A DNA stretch of 64,000 bases, from positions 9,695,719 to 9,759,718 of the forward strand of contig NC_064046.1 in assembly GCF_932526225.1 (NCBI RefSeq), given 5' to 3'. A program made the position numbers and the translations under genes. Source of the DNA: Nematostella vectensis (taxonomy: Eukaryota; Cnidaria; Anthozoa; Actiniaria; Edwardsiidae). Positions 12,186-23,575 of this stretch are shown piece after piece (position 1 is the first letter of the stretch; each line of letters begins with the position of its first letter). Under the pieces are notes generated by a model. It worked only from the letters and a program-made list of their open reading frames with translations. It searched no databases and was not told the origin of the DNA.

Positions 12186-12791
12186 AAAGAGTAAAAACTA
12201 GTGCAATTTGTTAACTAATTCCTTCGTAAACTCCGATGCAAGTACTGAGACTCTAGTGAAGGCAAACGAAAGAAGACCGTTGGGGGAGGTACAGACCCTT
12301 TTATACTTTTGTCGATAGTTTCCGTGGTGGTTTCCAAGTGAGTTAGCCAATCAAAAATGGTTTTGAGTGAGTTCCAACACAATGAAAAAAATTCCAGCCA
12401 ATCGCGCGAGGTTTTGAGTGTGTTCCAGGGCTAACTATAATAACACCTCACCCACCCCCTCGCTTGCAAATTGGTGACAATATTTTCCGATCTTATCCGA
12501 CGGATTTCCGAAGGTTCCTGAAAAGTGATCGAAGCTCAAATCCAAAGCTCGTGATCCAGGGCGCTCCGTGAAGTCGCATAAGAATAATAAAGACGATAAG
12601 GCATCTTTTTACGTGTTTAATTTAATTAAAAACCAAAAATACAGGAGATTGAATGATTTACACAGACAAGCCAATAGTTTCTAGGGATATCGGAGTATTT
12701 TTAAAAAAGCCATTTAAGTTCAAAATAACTTGGTCTGAAAAACTTTGAGTGTGTTCCGGAACTCACGTAAACTACCCTGGATCCAACCCTG

Positions 12792-12796
12792 CATTC
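12792..12796. repeat. Target site duplication CATTC, right of hAT copy 2
   Basis: Identical to 8912-8916; see the hAT copy 2 entry for the reading-frame proof. Confidence 0.8.
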
Positions 12797-13849
12797 TTCA
12801 TTGAATTCAAGAAGGTTAAGTGCTTCGCAGACTCTGTTTGAGATTAATAACGTTGGTGCCTCTTTAATAATATGGAAGTGAACCTTTCTTGTGATCCATT
12901 TGCTGTGCGCTGAAGCTTGACTTGCCCCATGGGTTTGATGGTTGACTGATCAGTTTGGGGCTGCTCGGGTTGCTTCTTGGTCAGCTTATTGTAGTCGTTA
13001 AGAGATAGTGTGCTGCATGTTGCCCCGGTATCAAGCTTAAATTTGATTGACTGCCTGGCCGTCTCATCTTCTGTCACAGCTAACACTTTTGCAAAATACT
13101 GCCTTTTCTTCTGGTTTGACTGAATGGTATACAGGCTGTCATTGCTGGAGAATTCATCATCATCGTCACTGCATGAGCTCACTTGTAGTTGTTGTTCGTC
13201 TTGTTTACCTATTCTAGTCTGCTTGTCTGGCTTCTGTTGAGGCTGGCTTGCCTTATGATCTTGACGAGTGGACATACAAACTCTAGTGAAGTGATTCTTC
13301 TTGCTGCATTTAATGCAGATTGCATTTTCCAGCGGCATGGCTGTTACCACAGTACTTGCAGTCTGTGATCTGCCTCGGCTTTGATTTGGACTTGTTTTGC
13401 TTCGTATAGTGGACGGTATCAGTTGGCTCCATTTTGTGAAGCTGTCTAACTGCCATCTCACTTGTGCGACAAATGTTTATTGCTTTGTCTAGGTCTAGTT
13501 CTTTTTCTCCTAGAAGGCGTTCTCGGGTGTCACTGTTGTTAACCCCAAATACAATCCGGTCCCTTAACATTTCATTTTAAAAAGTAGTGTACTTGCATGT
13601 GTCAATGCGATATCTGGGTCTGTTTAAGAAACGGCCAAAGCTTTCACTGAGCACTTGGACGGTGCAAAAGTACAAGTACGTCTCATGTTTCTCCAGAATA
13701 GATGTGGGGGACTTTCGTTCATCATCGGTGAGGGGCAAATTCTTGTAAATTCTGTAGCAATCTTTGCCCATGACTGTCAAGAGAGTCACACTTCTTACAT
13801 CATGTGTAATTCGTGTTCCGTTGACTACAAGATAAGCCCTGCTGCACAT
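12797..13849 (-). pseudogene. Gypsy gag and aspartic protease, broken
   Basis: Minus strand. Gag remnant 13800-13577 (MGKDCYRIYKNLPLTDDERK) continues in other frames (RDRIVFGVNNSDTRERLL; DLDKAINICRTSEMAVRQL), then a zinc knuckle (CIKCSKKNHFTRVC) near 13310 and an aspartic protease with the active-site triplet in FKLDTGATCSTLSLND near 13030. It ends at the hAT insertion with a stretch leading into the RT linker (VCEALNLLEFNEEC). Gag's first part is missing: LTR sequence at 13806-13849 runs straight into the middle of gag, so the LTR end, primer binding site and gag start are deleted. Confidence 0.85.
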
Positions 13850-13870
13850 GGCCTGGTATCAAGCAGGCCA
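13806..13870 (-). repeat. Remnant of the 5' LTR of the Gypsy element
   Basis: Matches the 3' LTR piece at 6963-7014 over about 50 bases with two substitutions. The remainder of the LTR is lost. Confidence 0.65.
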
Positions 13871-15150
13871 CAATCATTTGAAAGATAAGCAAAAAAATCG
13901 TATATATGACGTCAATCGTCAATCAATTATGACGTCATAATTGACTCGACCGAACCGAAAAAAAGGGCATGACGATTCTTTGCATGCTGGTGTTCATCGT
14001 CTTGTGTTTGATGGTCATAACCTAAGCGGTTATGGAGGGGCTATAGCCCCCTCCCCCCCCCCCCCCCCCCTCATTCACAGACAGCTAAAAAAAGTGCAGT
14101 CTGAATAGAGTTAAACTGGGGGAAAAGTCAATAAAAGTTGACTTTTTTTGGAAAACAAACCATCCGGTTGAGGTTATTATTGACCTGCAAGAATACCCAG
14201 GAGAGTTGGTTGTTGATTGCACAAATTTTAAAAGCTCATTAGATCAATACTGTACAATCAAAATTAACATTTAGACAGAGCACGGACTCAATTCAAAAAT
14301 TTTCGTAACTCGAAGTTTCAGTGTGAACATGCTGCGAGAGAATGGAGCTCACTGTCAGCGAAGAAGAGCGACTTATTTTTATTACGCCAAATATGTATTT
14401 TCAAGAACCGTATGTCAACGACAGTGAACAAGCGGAACGAGTGAGTAGACGCCCCAGATAACCACACCACAGCCTAACTTTGGCTGATGGAATAATTTTT
14501 CACTTACAAATTTGGCTGAACTTATTGTTGAATTACGAAAGTTACAAATACAAATTTTGCTTTCATGACAACCGTTCTTGTTATCAAATCTGTGGTGAAA
14601 AAGTGATGCTTTTTTTGCTAATTCTACCCGAGGTTTAATATGATGGTCTTTCTTTAGTATTCACGGTTATTATCTAGTTTTTAACCTACTCCTCCACATT
14701 AATATTATAGTAATTATTATTATTCATATTTAATGAGTTCATATCAAACCTCATTTTTTCCCTGTTGTTACAAGAAGCCCTCCCCGTTCTTTAAGATTGT
14801 AACTTAGTGAAATAAAGGACTTGCAAGAAAAATGGAAAAGGTGTCAATCATGTAATAAAGTGAGCTAATATTAGGCAAGCATTGAGTACTTTTCAACTAA
14901 AATCAAATGTTTAGTTTTTTGTACTTAAAAATAAAGGAATGTCATATGGATTTAAATATAAAGGAAATAAAATAAAATATAAAGGAAATAAAATAAAAGA
15001 AAAAATTATCCCGAGCAAGTTTTTATCTTAATATAACATAAAAATTGGCTTTATGCGAGCAATATCGAGCGCCGTGCTTGTTTGCTGAAGTGATGTAATT
15101 AGATATGGATTTTTCCGGCCACGTTTGAGTGACATTTTATTATTGAATAA
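13871..15150. other. Intergenic, no gene seen; palindrome at 13923-13944
   Basis: Contains a perfect 22-bp palindrome centred on TGACGTCA (13923-13944), a C-rich run of about twenty bases near 14051-14070 and a 22-bp AT-rich direct repeat near 14950-14998. No coding signal was recognised. Confidence 0.5.
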
Positions 15151-15390
15151 TTAAAAAAAAACGGTCAAGGTAATTGTATTACACATTAATTCCGTCACTT
15201 CGGCAAAGGTGGGGACGAGAAACCCCCACAGGACACATGGCAATGTGGCCACCACCCCCGACCCATGGAATTTTACTAAAATATTCGGAACTGAAATTTC
15301 GAAATTCAATTTGCAATAATTGTGTACCATGTGGTCGTGAAGGCGTCCAACAAATGAATCTCCTAATATTAGAACACGTGCATGTGCCAA
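15151..15390 (-). pseudogene. Possible SGNH-hydrolase-like fragment
   Basis: The minus-strand frame of 79 codons begins AHARVLILGDSFVGRLHD; the LGDSFV block resembles the first conserved block of GDSL/SGNH hydrolases, which carries the catalytic serine. Nothing matching the other blocks follows before the stop, and no flanking exon was found. It may be a gene fragment carried by a mobile element. The family call rests on one motif, so confidence is low. Confidence 0.35.
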
Positions 15391-15726
15391 AGTGGTAAGT
15401 ACTTGCCTAAAAATTTTTTTTGGGATGTCTACTCTGCACGTCTGTATCGTTCGTTATCTCTGAGGAAAAGGCCGCACTCCGGGTTCACAAGGGTTTTTAT
15501 AGTGGCCAAACCACGTGCATCATGTGAAAATGATATCCGGATATTCCCCGCTGTCGCCATCAACCTGTCAACCTCATCTAGTGAAACTATAATTAAACCT
15601 TACTCGAGATAAATTCCATTATCCCGTGGGACAATGTTTATTTTTTGCTGTTAAGAACTTTAACTGATTTTCTTTTTTTAAATAAATGATACATCCATAC
15701 ACAGCCACTGAAAGCGTTTCCCTTGT

Positions 15727-15735
15727 GATCAAAAC
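15727..15735. repeat. Target site duplication GATCAAAAC, left
   Basis: Direct, identical copy at 26878-26886. Confidence 0.88.
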
Positions 15736-15800
15736 ACCATAGTAAAGCTAGCAGGCAACTCAGCAGGCAACTCGGTGAAGTTAGCAGGCAACTCAAATGT
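15736..15800 (+). repeat. Left terminus: 14-bp terminal inverted repeat plus three AGCAGGCAACTC boxes
   Basis: The terminal 14 bases are followed by AGCAGGCAACTC at about 15750, 15762 and 15781. The same box starts every internal monomer, so terminus and satellite arms share a motif that could be a transposase-binding site (inference). Confidence 0.75.
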
Positions 15801-16069
15801 GATGATTTGTTTAATATCTCGGCAGGTATATGGCCGATTGTCACGAAATTTTGACACGATTGTACAAAAAGTACAACAAACATATTCATGCATGTATGAT
15901 ATCAAATATTATTAATCACGTGACTGTGTGACGTTGAACGTTCCAGCAGGCAAGTCGTTACATCACAATTGTCGCAATATCTACGTCCCATTTTCACCGA
16001 TAATCATCAAACTTTAACATAAATGTACAAATGTAATAACGAAGACAACGCCATATTAGTTATTCTCAT

Positions 16070-16410
16070 GACGTCATCAATCACGTGACCGTGGGAAAAA
16101 TATTTTCCCGAGTTCCTATTGAGAAAACATTACGAAACTTTCGAAATATGACAAATAGCACATGGGATTTTGCAATTATAAACTTTAAAAATATGACGTC
16201 ATCAATCACGTGACCGTGGGAAAAATGTCAACATCTAGAGTTCTGACTGAAATAACAGTACGAAACTTTCGAAATATCACAAAAAGCACATGGGGTTTTA
16301 AAATGATGAACTTTTAAAATATGACGTCATCAATCACGTGACCGTGGGAAAAAAGTCGATATCTAGAGTTCTGAGTGAAATAACAGTACGAAACTTTCGA
16401 AATACGACAA
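16070..16410 (+). repeat. Three ~125-bp units with GACGTCATCAATCACGTGAC
   Basis: The block recurs at about 16071, 16195 and 16323, each followed by CGTGGGAAAAA and a shared tail with ACGAAACTTTCGAAAT. A partial unit occurs near 15916. It lies in the left arm between the terminus and the 117-bp monomers and has no counterpart in the right arm. Confidence 0.85.
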
Positions 16411-16532
16411 ATTATATATGTCGTTATTAAAGCCTCACTTTTTTGGAATATTTTCGTGATTTACTTTAATAAAAACAATACTCGTTAATAATAATAACTC
16501 GTTATGAAATTTGAATATCGTATTCATTGTTG

Positions 16533-18505
16533 TTAAATGTTCACTTTTTGGCATTTGTAGGTGATTTACTTAAATAAAAACATACAGCAGGCAACTCGAT
16601 AGTACAGCAGGTAACTCGTTATGCACTGGGAATATCGTATTTTAAGCTCACTATCAGTCACTAACCTAGAGCGCGAATCCTAACAAACTCTCTCTCTACA
16701 CGACATAATATTTAACCTCATACTCAAGGAGCCAACTGCGAATACTTATATAACCACTATCTATCTTCTATTCGCGCAATCATTGTTTTGTCCCCTATCT
16801 GCACGCTTTCAGATATTATTCCCCACCGGTCTTGTTATTGACTTGATTTTTCACAAGCTCACATTACACTCACAGGAAATTATCAAAAGGTAATTATTAC
16901 CCTCGTTCCAAGGTCAAATACACTGTTTTGCCCTAACTCCAAGCCCGTTTTCTACATTTCATTTATAGCCACAACTCTTAACTAACATCCCCAATGCAAT
17001 ACACCATATATAATAGCCATAATTACACACTTTAACCCACGAACTAACGTCTTATTACCACACATTTTATAACCCCACACAGCCGCCTCGGTACGAATAC
17101 CAATTTAAATGTTCACTTTTTGGCATTTGTACGTGATTTATTCGAACAAAAACATATAACAGGCACCTCGACAGTACAGCAGGTAACTCGTTATACACTG
17201 GGAATATTGTATTCGTTGTTGTTACAGCTTCACTTTTTGGCATTTGTACGTGTTTATATTTATTAAAAACATATAGCAGGCAACTCGACAGTACAGCAGG
17301 TAACTCGTTATGCGCTGGGAATATCGTATTCGTCGTTGTTAAATGTTTACTTTTTGGTAATTGTGCGTGATTTACTTTAATAAAAACATATAGCAGGCAA
17401 CTCGACAGTACAGCAGGTAACTCGTTATGCACTTGGAATATCGTATTCATCGTTGTTATATGTTCACGTTTGGTATTTGTACGTGATTTACTTTAATAAA
17501 AACATACAGCAGGCAACTCGACAGTACAGCAGGTAACTCGTTATGCACTGGGAATATCGTATTTGTCGTTGTTTAATGTTAACTTTTTGGTATTTGCAAG
17601 TGATACACCCTGATAAAAACATATAGCAGGCAACTCGACAGTACAGCAGGTAACTCGTTATGCACTTTGAATATCGTACTCATCGTTGTTAAATGTTCAC
17701 TTTTTGTATATGTACGTGATTTACTTTAATAAAAACATATAGCAGGCAACTCGACAGTACAGCAGGTAACTCGTTATGCACTGGGAATATCGCATTCGTC
17801 GTTGTTTAATGCCCCTTTTTGGTATTTGTACGTGACTTACTTTAATAAAAACATATAGCAGGCAACTCGACAGTACAGCAGGTAACTCGTTATACACTGG
17901 GAATATTGTATTCGTTGTTGTTACAGCTTCACTTTTTGGCATTTGTACGTGTTTATATTTATTAAAAACATATAGCAGGCAACTCGACAGTACAGCAGGT
18001 AACTCGTTATGCGCTGGGAATATTGTATTCTCCGTTGTTTAAGCTTCACTTTTTAGGAATTTGTAAGTGATTTACTCTGACAAAAACATATAGCAGGCAA
18101 CTCGACAGTACAGCAAGTAACTCGTTATGCACTGGGAATATCGCATTCGTCGTTGTTTAATGTTTACTTTTTGTTATTTGTACGTGATTTACTTTAATAA
18201 AAACATACAGCAGGCAACCCGACAGTACAGCAGGTAACTCGTTATGCACTGGGAATATCACATTCGTCGTTGTTTAATGCCCTTTTTTGGTAGTTGTGCG
18301 TGATTTACTTTTGAAAAAACATATAGCAGGCAACTCGACAGTACAGCAGGTAACTCGTTATGCACTGGGAATATCGCATTCGTCGTTGATTAATGTTCAC
18401 TTTTTGTTATTTGTACGTGATTTACTTTAATAAAAACATACAGCAGGCAACTCAACACTACAGCAGGTAACTCGTTATGCACTGGGAATATCGCATTCGT
18501 CGTTG
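16533..18505 (+). repeat. Higher-order repeat unit 1 (1973 bp)
   Basis: Starts at a monomer with the variant TTTGTAGGTGATTTAC, then a 462-bp non-monomer segment (16642-17103), then about a dozen monomers. The same order of variants is repeated at +1973. Confidence 0.88.
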
Positions 18506-20478
18506 TTAAATGTTCACTTTTTGGCATTTGTAGGTGATTTACTTAAATAAAAACATACAGCAGGCAACTCGATAGTACAGCAGGTAACTCGTTATGCACT
18601 GGGAATATCGTATTTTAAGCTCACTATCAGTCACTAACCTAGAGCGCGAATCCTAACAAACTCTCTCTCTACACGACATAATATTTAACCCCATACACAA
18701 GGAGCCAACTGCGAATACTTATATAACCACTATCTATCTTCCATTCGCGCAATCATTGTTTTGTCCCCTATCTGCACGCTTTCAGATATTATTCCCCACC
18801 GGTCTTGTTATTGACTTGATTTTTCACAAGCTCACATTACGCTCACAGGAAATTATCAAAAGGTAATTATTACCCTCGTTCCAAGGTCAAATACACTGTT
18901 TTGCCCTAACTCCAAGCCCGTTTTCTACATTTCATTTATAGCCACAACTCTTAACTAACATCCCCAATGCAATACACCATATATAATAGCCATAATTACA
19001 CACTTTAACCCACGAACTAACGTCTTATTACCACACATTTTATAACCCCACACAGCCGCCTCGGTACGAATACCAATTTAAATGTTCACTTTTTGGCATT
19101 TGTACGTGATTTATTCGAACAAAAACATATAACAGGCAACTCGACAGTACAGCAGGTAACTCGTTATACACTGGGAATATTGTATTCGTTGTTGTTACAG
19201 CTTCACTTTTTGGCATTTGTACGTGTTTATATTTATTAAAAACATATAGCAGGCAACTCGACAGTACAGCAGGTAACTCGTTATGCGCTGGGAATATCGT
19301 ATTCGTCGTTGTTAAATGTTTACTTTTTGGTAATTGTGCGTGATTTACTTTAATAAAAACATATAGCAGGCAACTCGACAGTACAGCAGGTAACTCGTTA
19401 TGCACTTGGAATATCGTATTCATCGTTGTTATATGTTCACGTTTGGTATTTGTACGTGATTTACTTTAATAAAAACATACAGCAGGCAACTCGACAGTAG
19501 AGCAGGTAACTCGTTATGCACTGGGAATATCGTATTTGTCGTTGTTTAATGTCCACTTTTTGGTATTTGCAAGTGATACACCCTGATAAAAACATATAGC
19601 AGGCAACTCGACAGTACAGCAGGTAACTCGTTATGCACTTTGAATATCGTATTCATCGTTGTTAAATGTTCACTTTTTGTATATGTACGTGATTTACTTT
19701 AATAAAAACATATAGCAGGCAACTCGACAGTACAGCAGGTAACTCGTTATGCACTGGGAATATCGCATTCGTCGTTGTTTAATGCCCTTTTTTGGTATTT
19801 GTACGTGACTTACTTTAATAAAAACATATAGCAGGCAACTCGACAGTACAGCAGGTAACTCGTTATACACTGGGAATATTGTATTCGTTGTTGTTACAGC
19901 TTCACTTTTTGGCATTTGTACGTGTTTATATTTATTAAAAACATATAGCAGGCAACTCGACAGTACAGCAGGTAACTCGTTATGCGCTGGGAATATTGTA
20001 TTCTCCGTTGTTTAAGCTTCACTTTTTAGGAATTTGTTAGTGATTTACTCTGACAAAAACATATAGCAGGCAACTCGACAGTACAGCAAGTAACTCGTTA
20101 TGCACTGGGAATATCGCATTCGTCGTTGTTTAATGTTCACTTTTTGTTATTTGTACGTGATTTACTTTAATAAAAACATACAGCAGGCAACCCGACAGTA
20201 CAGCAGGTAACTCGTTATGCACTGGGAATATCACATTCGTCGTTGTTTAATGCCCTTTTTTGGTAGTTGTGCGTGATTTACTTTTGAAAAAACATATAGC
20301 AGGCAACTCGACAGTACAGCAGGTAACTCGTTATGCACTGGGAATATCGCATTCGTCGTTGATTAATGTTCACTTTTTGTTATTTGTACGTGATTTACTT
20401 TAATAAAAACATACAACAGGCAACTCAACACTACAGCAGGTAACTCGTTATGCACTGGGAATATCGCATTCGTCGTTG
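18506..20478 (+). repeat. Higher-order repeat unit 2 (1973 bp)
   Basis: Matches unit 1 with a constant offset of 1973 bases and only scattered substitutions. The non-monomer segment is 18615-19076. Confidence 0.88.
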
Positions 20479-22690
20479 TTAAATGTTCACTTTTTGGCAT
20501 TTGTAGGTGATTTACTTAAATAAAAACATACAGCAGGCAACTCGATAGTACAGCAGGTAACTCGTTATGCACTGGGAATATCGTATTTTAAGCTCACTAT
20601 CAGTCACTAACCTAGAGCGCGAATCCTAACAAACTCTCTCTCTACACGACATAATATTTAACCCCATACTCAAGGAGCCAACTGCGAATACTTATATAAC
20701 CACTATCTATCTTCTATTCGCGCAATCATTGTTTTGTCCCCTATCTGCACGCTTTCAGATATTATTCCCCACCGGTCTTGTTATTGACTTGATTTTTCAC
20801 AAGCTCACATTACACTCACAGGAAATTATCAAAAGGTAATTATTACCCTCGTTCCAAGGTCAAATACACTGTTTTGCCCTAACTCCAAGCCCGTTTTCTA
20901 CATTTCATTTATAGCCACAACTCTTAACTAACATCCCCAATGCAATACACCATATATAATAGCCATAATTACACACTTTAACCCACGAACTAACGTCTTA
21001 TTACCACACATTTTATAACCCCACACAGCCGCCTCGGTACGAATACCAATTTAAATGTTCACTTTTTGGCATTTGTACGTGATTTATTCGAACAAAAACA
21101 TATAACAGGCAACTCGACAGTACAGCAGGTAACTCGTTATACACTGGGAATATTGTATTCGTTGTTGTTACAGCTTCACTTTTTGGCATTTGTACGTGTT
21201 TATATTTATTAAAAACATATAGCAGGCAACTCGACAGTACAGCAGGTAACTCGTTATGCGCTGGGAATATCGTATTCGTCGTTGTTAAATGTTTACTTTT
21301 TGGTAATTGTGCGTGATTTACTTTAATAAAAACATATAGCAGGCAACTCGACAGTACAGCAGGTAACTCGTTATGCACTTGGAATATCGTATTCATCGTT
21401 GTTATATGTTCACGTTTGGTATTTGTACGTGATTTACTTTAATAAAAACATACAGCAGGCAACTCGACAGTACAGCAGGTAACTCGTTATGCACTGGGAA
21501 TATCGTATTTGTCGTTGTTTAATGTCCACTTTTTGGTATTTGCAAGTGATACACCCTGATAAAAACATATAGCAGGCAACTCGACAGTACAGCAGGTAAC
21601 TCGTTATGGACTTTGAATATCGTATTCATCGTTGTTAAATGTTCACTTTTTGTATATGTACGTGATTTACTTTAATAAAAACATATAGCAGGCAACTCGA
21701 CAGTACAGCAGGTAACTCGTTATGCACTGGGAATATCGCATTCGTCGTTGTTTAATGCCCTTTTTTTGGTATTTGTACGTGATTTACTTTAATAAAAACA
21801 TATAGCAGGCAACTCGACAGTACAGCAGGTACCTAGTTATGCACTGGGAATATCGTATTCGTCGTTATTCAAGCTTCACTTTTTCGTGTTTGTGCATCAT
21901 TTACTTTATAAAAAAACACATAGCAGGCAACTCGACAGTACGGCGGGTAACTCGTTATGCTCTGGGAATATTGTATTCTCCGTTGTTTAAGCTTCACTTT
22001 TTAGGCATTTGTAAGTGATTTACTCTGACAAAAACATATAGCAGGCAACTCGACAGTACAGCAAGTAACTCGTTATGCACTGGGAATATCGTATTTGTCG
22101 TTGTTTAATGTCCACTTTTTGGTATTTGCAAGTGATACACTCTGATAAAAACATATAGCAGGCAACTCGACAGTACATCAGCAGGTAACACGTTATGCAC
22201 TGGGAATATCGCATTCGTCGTTGTTTAATGTTCACTTTTTGTTATTTGTACGTGATTTACTTTAATAAAAACATATAGCAGGCAACTCGACAATACAGCA
22301 GGTAACTCGTTATGCACTTTGAATATCGTATTTATCGTTGTTAAATGTTCACTTTTTGGCATATGTACGTGATTTACTGTAATAAAGACATACAGCAGGC
22401 AACCCGACAGTACAGCAGGTAACTCGTTATGCACTGGGAATATCACATTCGTCGTTGTTTAATGCCCTTTTTTGGTAATTGTGCGTGATTTACTTTTGAA
22501 AAAACATATAGCAGGTAACTCGACAGTACAGCAGGTAACTCGTTATGCACTGGGAATATCGCATTCGTTGTTGATTAATGTTCACTTTTTGTTATTTGTA
22601 CGTGATTTACTTTAATAAAAACATACAGCAGGCAACTCAACACTACAGCAGGTAACTCGTTATGCACTGGGAATATCGCATTCGTCGTTG
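20479..22690 (+). repeat. Higher-order repeat unit 3 (longer by about two monomers)
   Basis: Offset 1973 from unit 2 until about 21770; the non-monomer segment is 20588-21049. Beyond that, matching landmarks are offset by about 2212, so roughly two extra monomers were gained inside this unit. Confidence 0.8.
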
Positions 22691-23190
22691 TTTAATGTCC
22701 ACTTTTTGGTATTTGTAAGTGATTTACTTTAATAAAAACATATAGCAGGCAACTCGACAGTACAGCAGGTAACTCGTTATGCACTTGGAATATCGTATTC
22801 GTCGTTGTTGAATGTTCACTTTTTGGTACTTATACGTGCTTTACTTTAATAAAAACATATAGCAGGCAACTCGATAGTACAGCAGGTAACTCGTTATGCA
22901 CTTGGAATATCGTATTCGTCGTTGTTGAATGTTCACTTTTTGGTACTTATACGTGCTTTACTTTAATAAAAACATATAGCAGGCACCTCGATAGTACAGC
23001 AGGTAACTCGTTATGCGCTGGGAATATCGTATTCGTCGTTGTTAAATGTTCACTTTTTGGTAATTGTGCGTGATTTACTTAAAAACAAACATATAGCAGG
23101 CAACTTGACAGTACAGCAGGTACCTCGTTATGCACTGGGAATATCGTATTCGTCGTCATTCAAACTTCACTTTTTTGGAATTTGTACGGG

Positions 23191-23575
23191 ATTTAGTTTA
23201 ACAATAACTCCATGACGCAAACTTATTTTGAAATTTTAAAACACCAGTATGAAGAGAATACCAAACCCCCTAATCATGTTGGAAAGTAGATATAATACAG
23301 CAACACTGTACTATGTCCGCTATATCTACTAATGTTAAAATTGTGCAAATACAACAGAAAGAAAGCTATAGCAAAGACAAATAATACAATATTCATAAAA
23401 ATTGGGGGGGCTCAATACAGAAACATTAGGAAAATATTTGGGGACACAGCCACGCCCCTCCTGATTATTTCCTTATAAATTTTGAAAATATTAGGGGGGT
23501 CACTTGCCCCAAGTGCCCCACCCCTTGCTACGGCCTTGTGTATTAGAGAAAATCACTTACAAATACTACAAAGTG
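23191..23575. other. Middle segment of the foldback element, no gene
   Basis: AT-rich sequence between the opposing arms without a recognisable frame. Near 23500-23540 it contains a C-rich stretch ending GCTACGGCCTTG, which resembles the end of another DNA transposon, so a small element may have been captured. Confidence 0.55.

Larger units (their letters stand above)
8917..12791 (-). mobile_element. hAT DNA transposon, copy 2, complete ends, 5-bp target duplication
   Basis: The left end begins CAGGGGTGGATCCAGG (8917) and the right end, read on the minus strand, begins CAGGGTTGGATCCAGGG (12791), which are imperfect terminal inverted repeats. Both ends are flanked by CATTC (8912-8916 and 12792-12796). 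Removing the element and one CATTC restores the Gypsy reading frame across the junction (NEECVH), which independently confirms the boundaries. Five-base duplications are shorter than the usual eight of hAT elements but are known for some hAT subgroups. The element is 3,875 bp. Confidence 0.9.
6940..13870 (-). mobile_element. Gypsy LTR retrotransposon, decayed, split by hAT copy 2
   Basis: Minus strand order from the right: partial 5' LTR (13806-13870), gag remnant, zinc knuckle and aspartic protease (12844-13461), then, after the hAT insertion, reverse transcriptase, RNase H and a C-terminal integrase-tail-like piece (7158-8916), polypurine tract (7045-7053) and 3' LTR start (7044 leftwards). 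The catalytic core of integrase is missing: RNase H runs almost directly into the chromodomain-side tail (DNSYDVQVLGRTYRRNRVHL). Multiple stops and frameshifts mean it is dead. The left limit is uncertain because the 3' LTR end cannot be fixed. Confidence 0.85.
16533..23190 (+). repeat. Left arm: ~117-bp monomer satellite organised in higher-order repeats
   Basis: Each monomer contains AGCAGGCAACTCGACAGTAC followed by AGCAGGTAACTCGTTATGCA, then GGGAATATCGTATTCGTCG, a TTCACTTTTTGG block and TTTACTTTAATAAAAAC. The two AGCAGGYAACTCG boxes form a 13-bp direct repeat about 20 bases apart. I estimate roughly 45 monomers. They are arranged in three higher-order units separated by 462-bp non-monomer segments, followed by about four freely varying monomers up to 23190. 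Confidence 0.9.

Noticed and set aside
17067-17450. Open frames of 127 codons repeated at 17067, 19040 and 21013 (and similar frames in the right arm)
   Set aside because: They arise because the monomer is 117 bp, a multiple of three, so one frame stays open over several units. Translation is just the repeat (ELPAVLSSCLLYVF); there is no start context and other monomers shift the frame.
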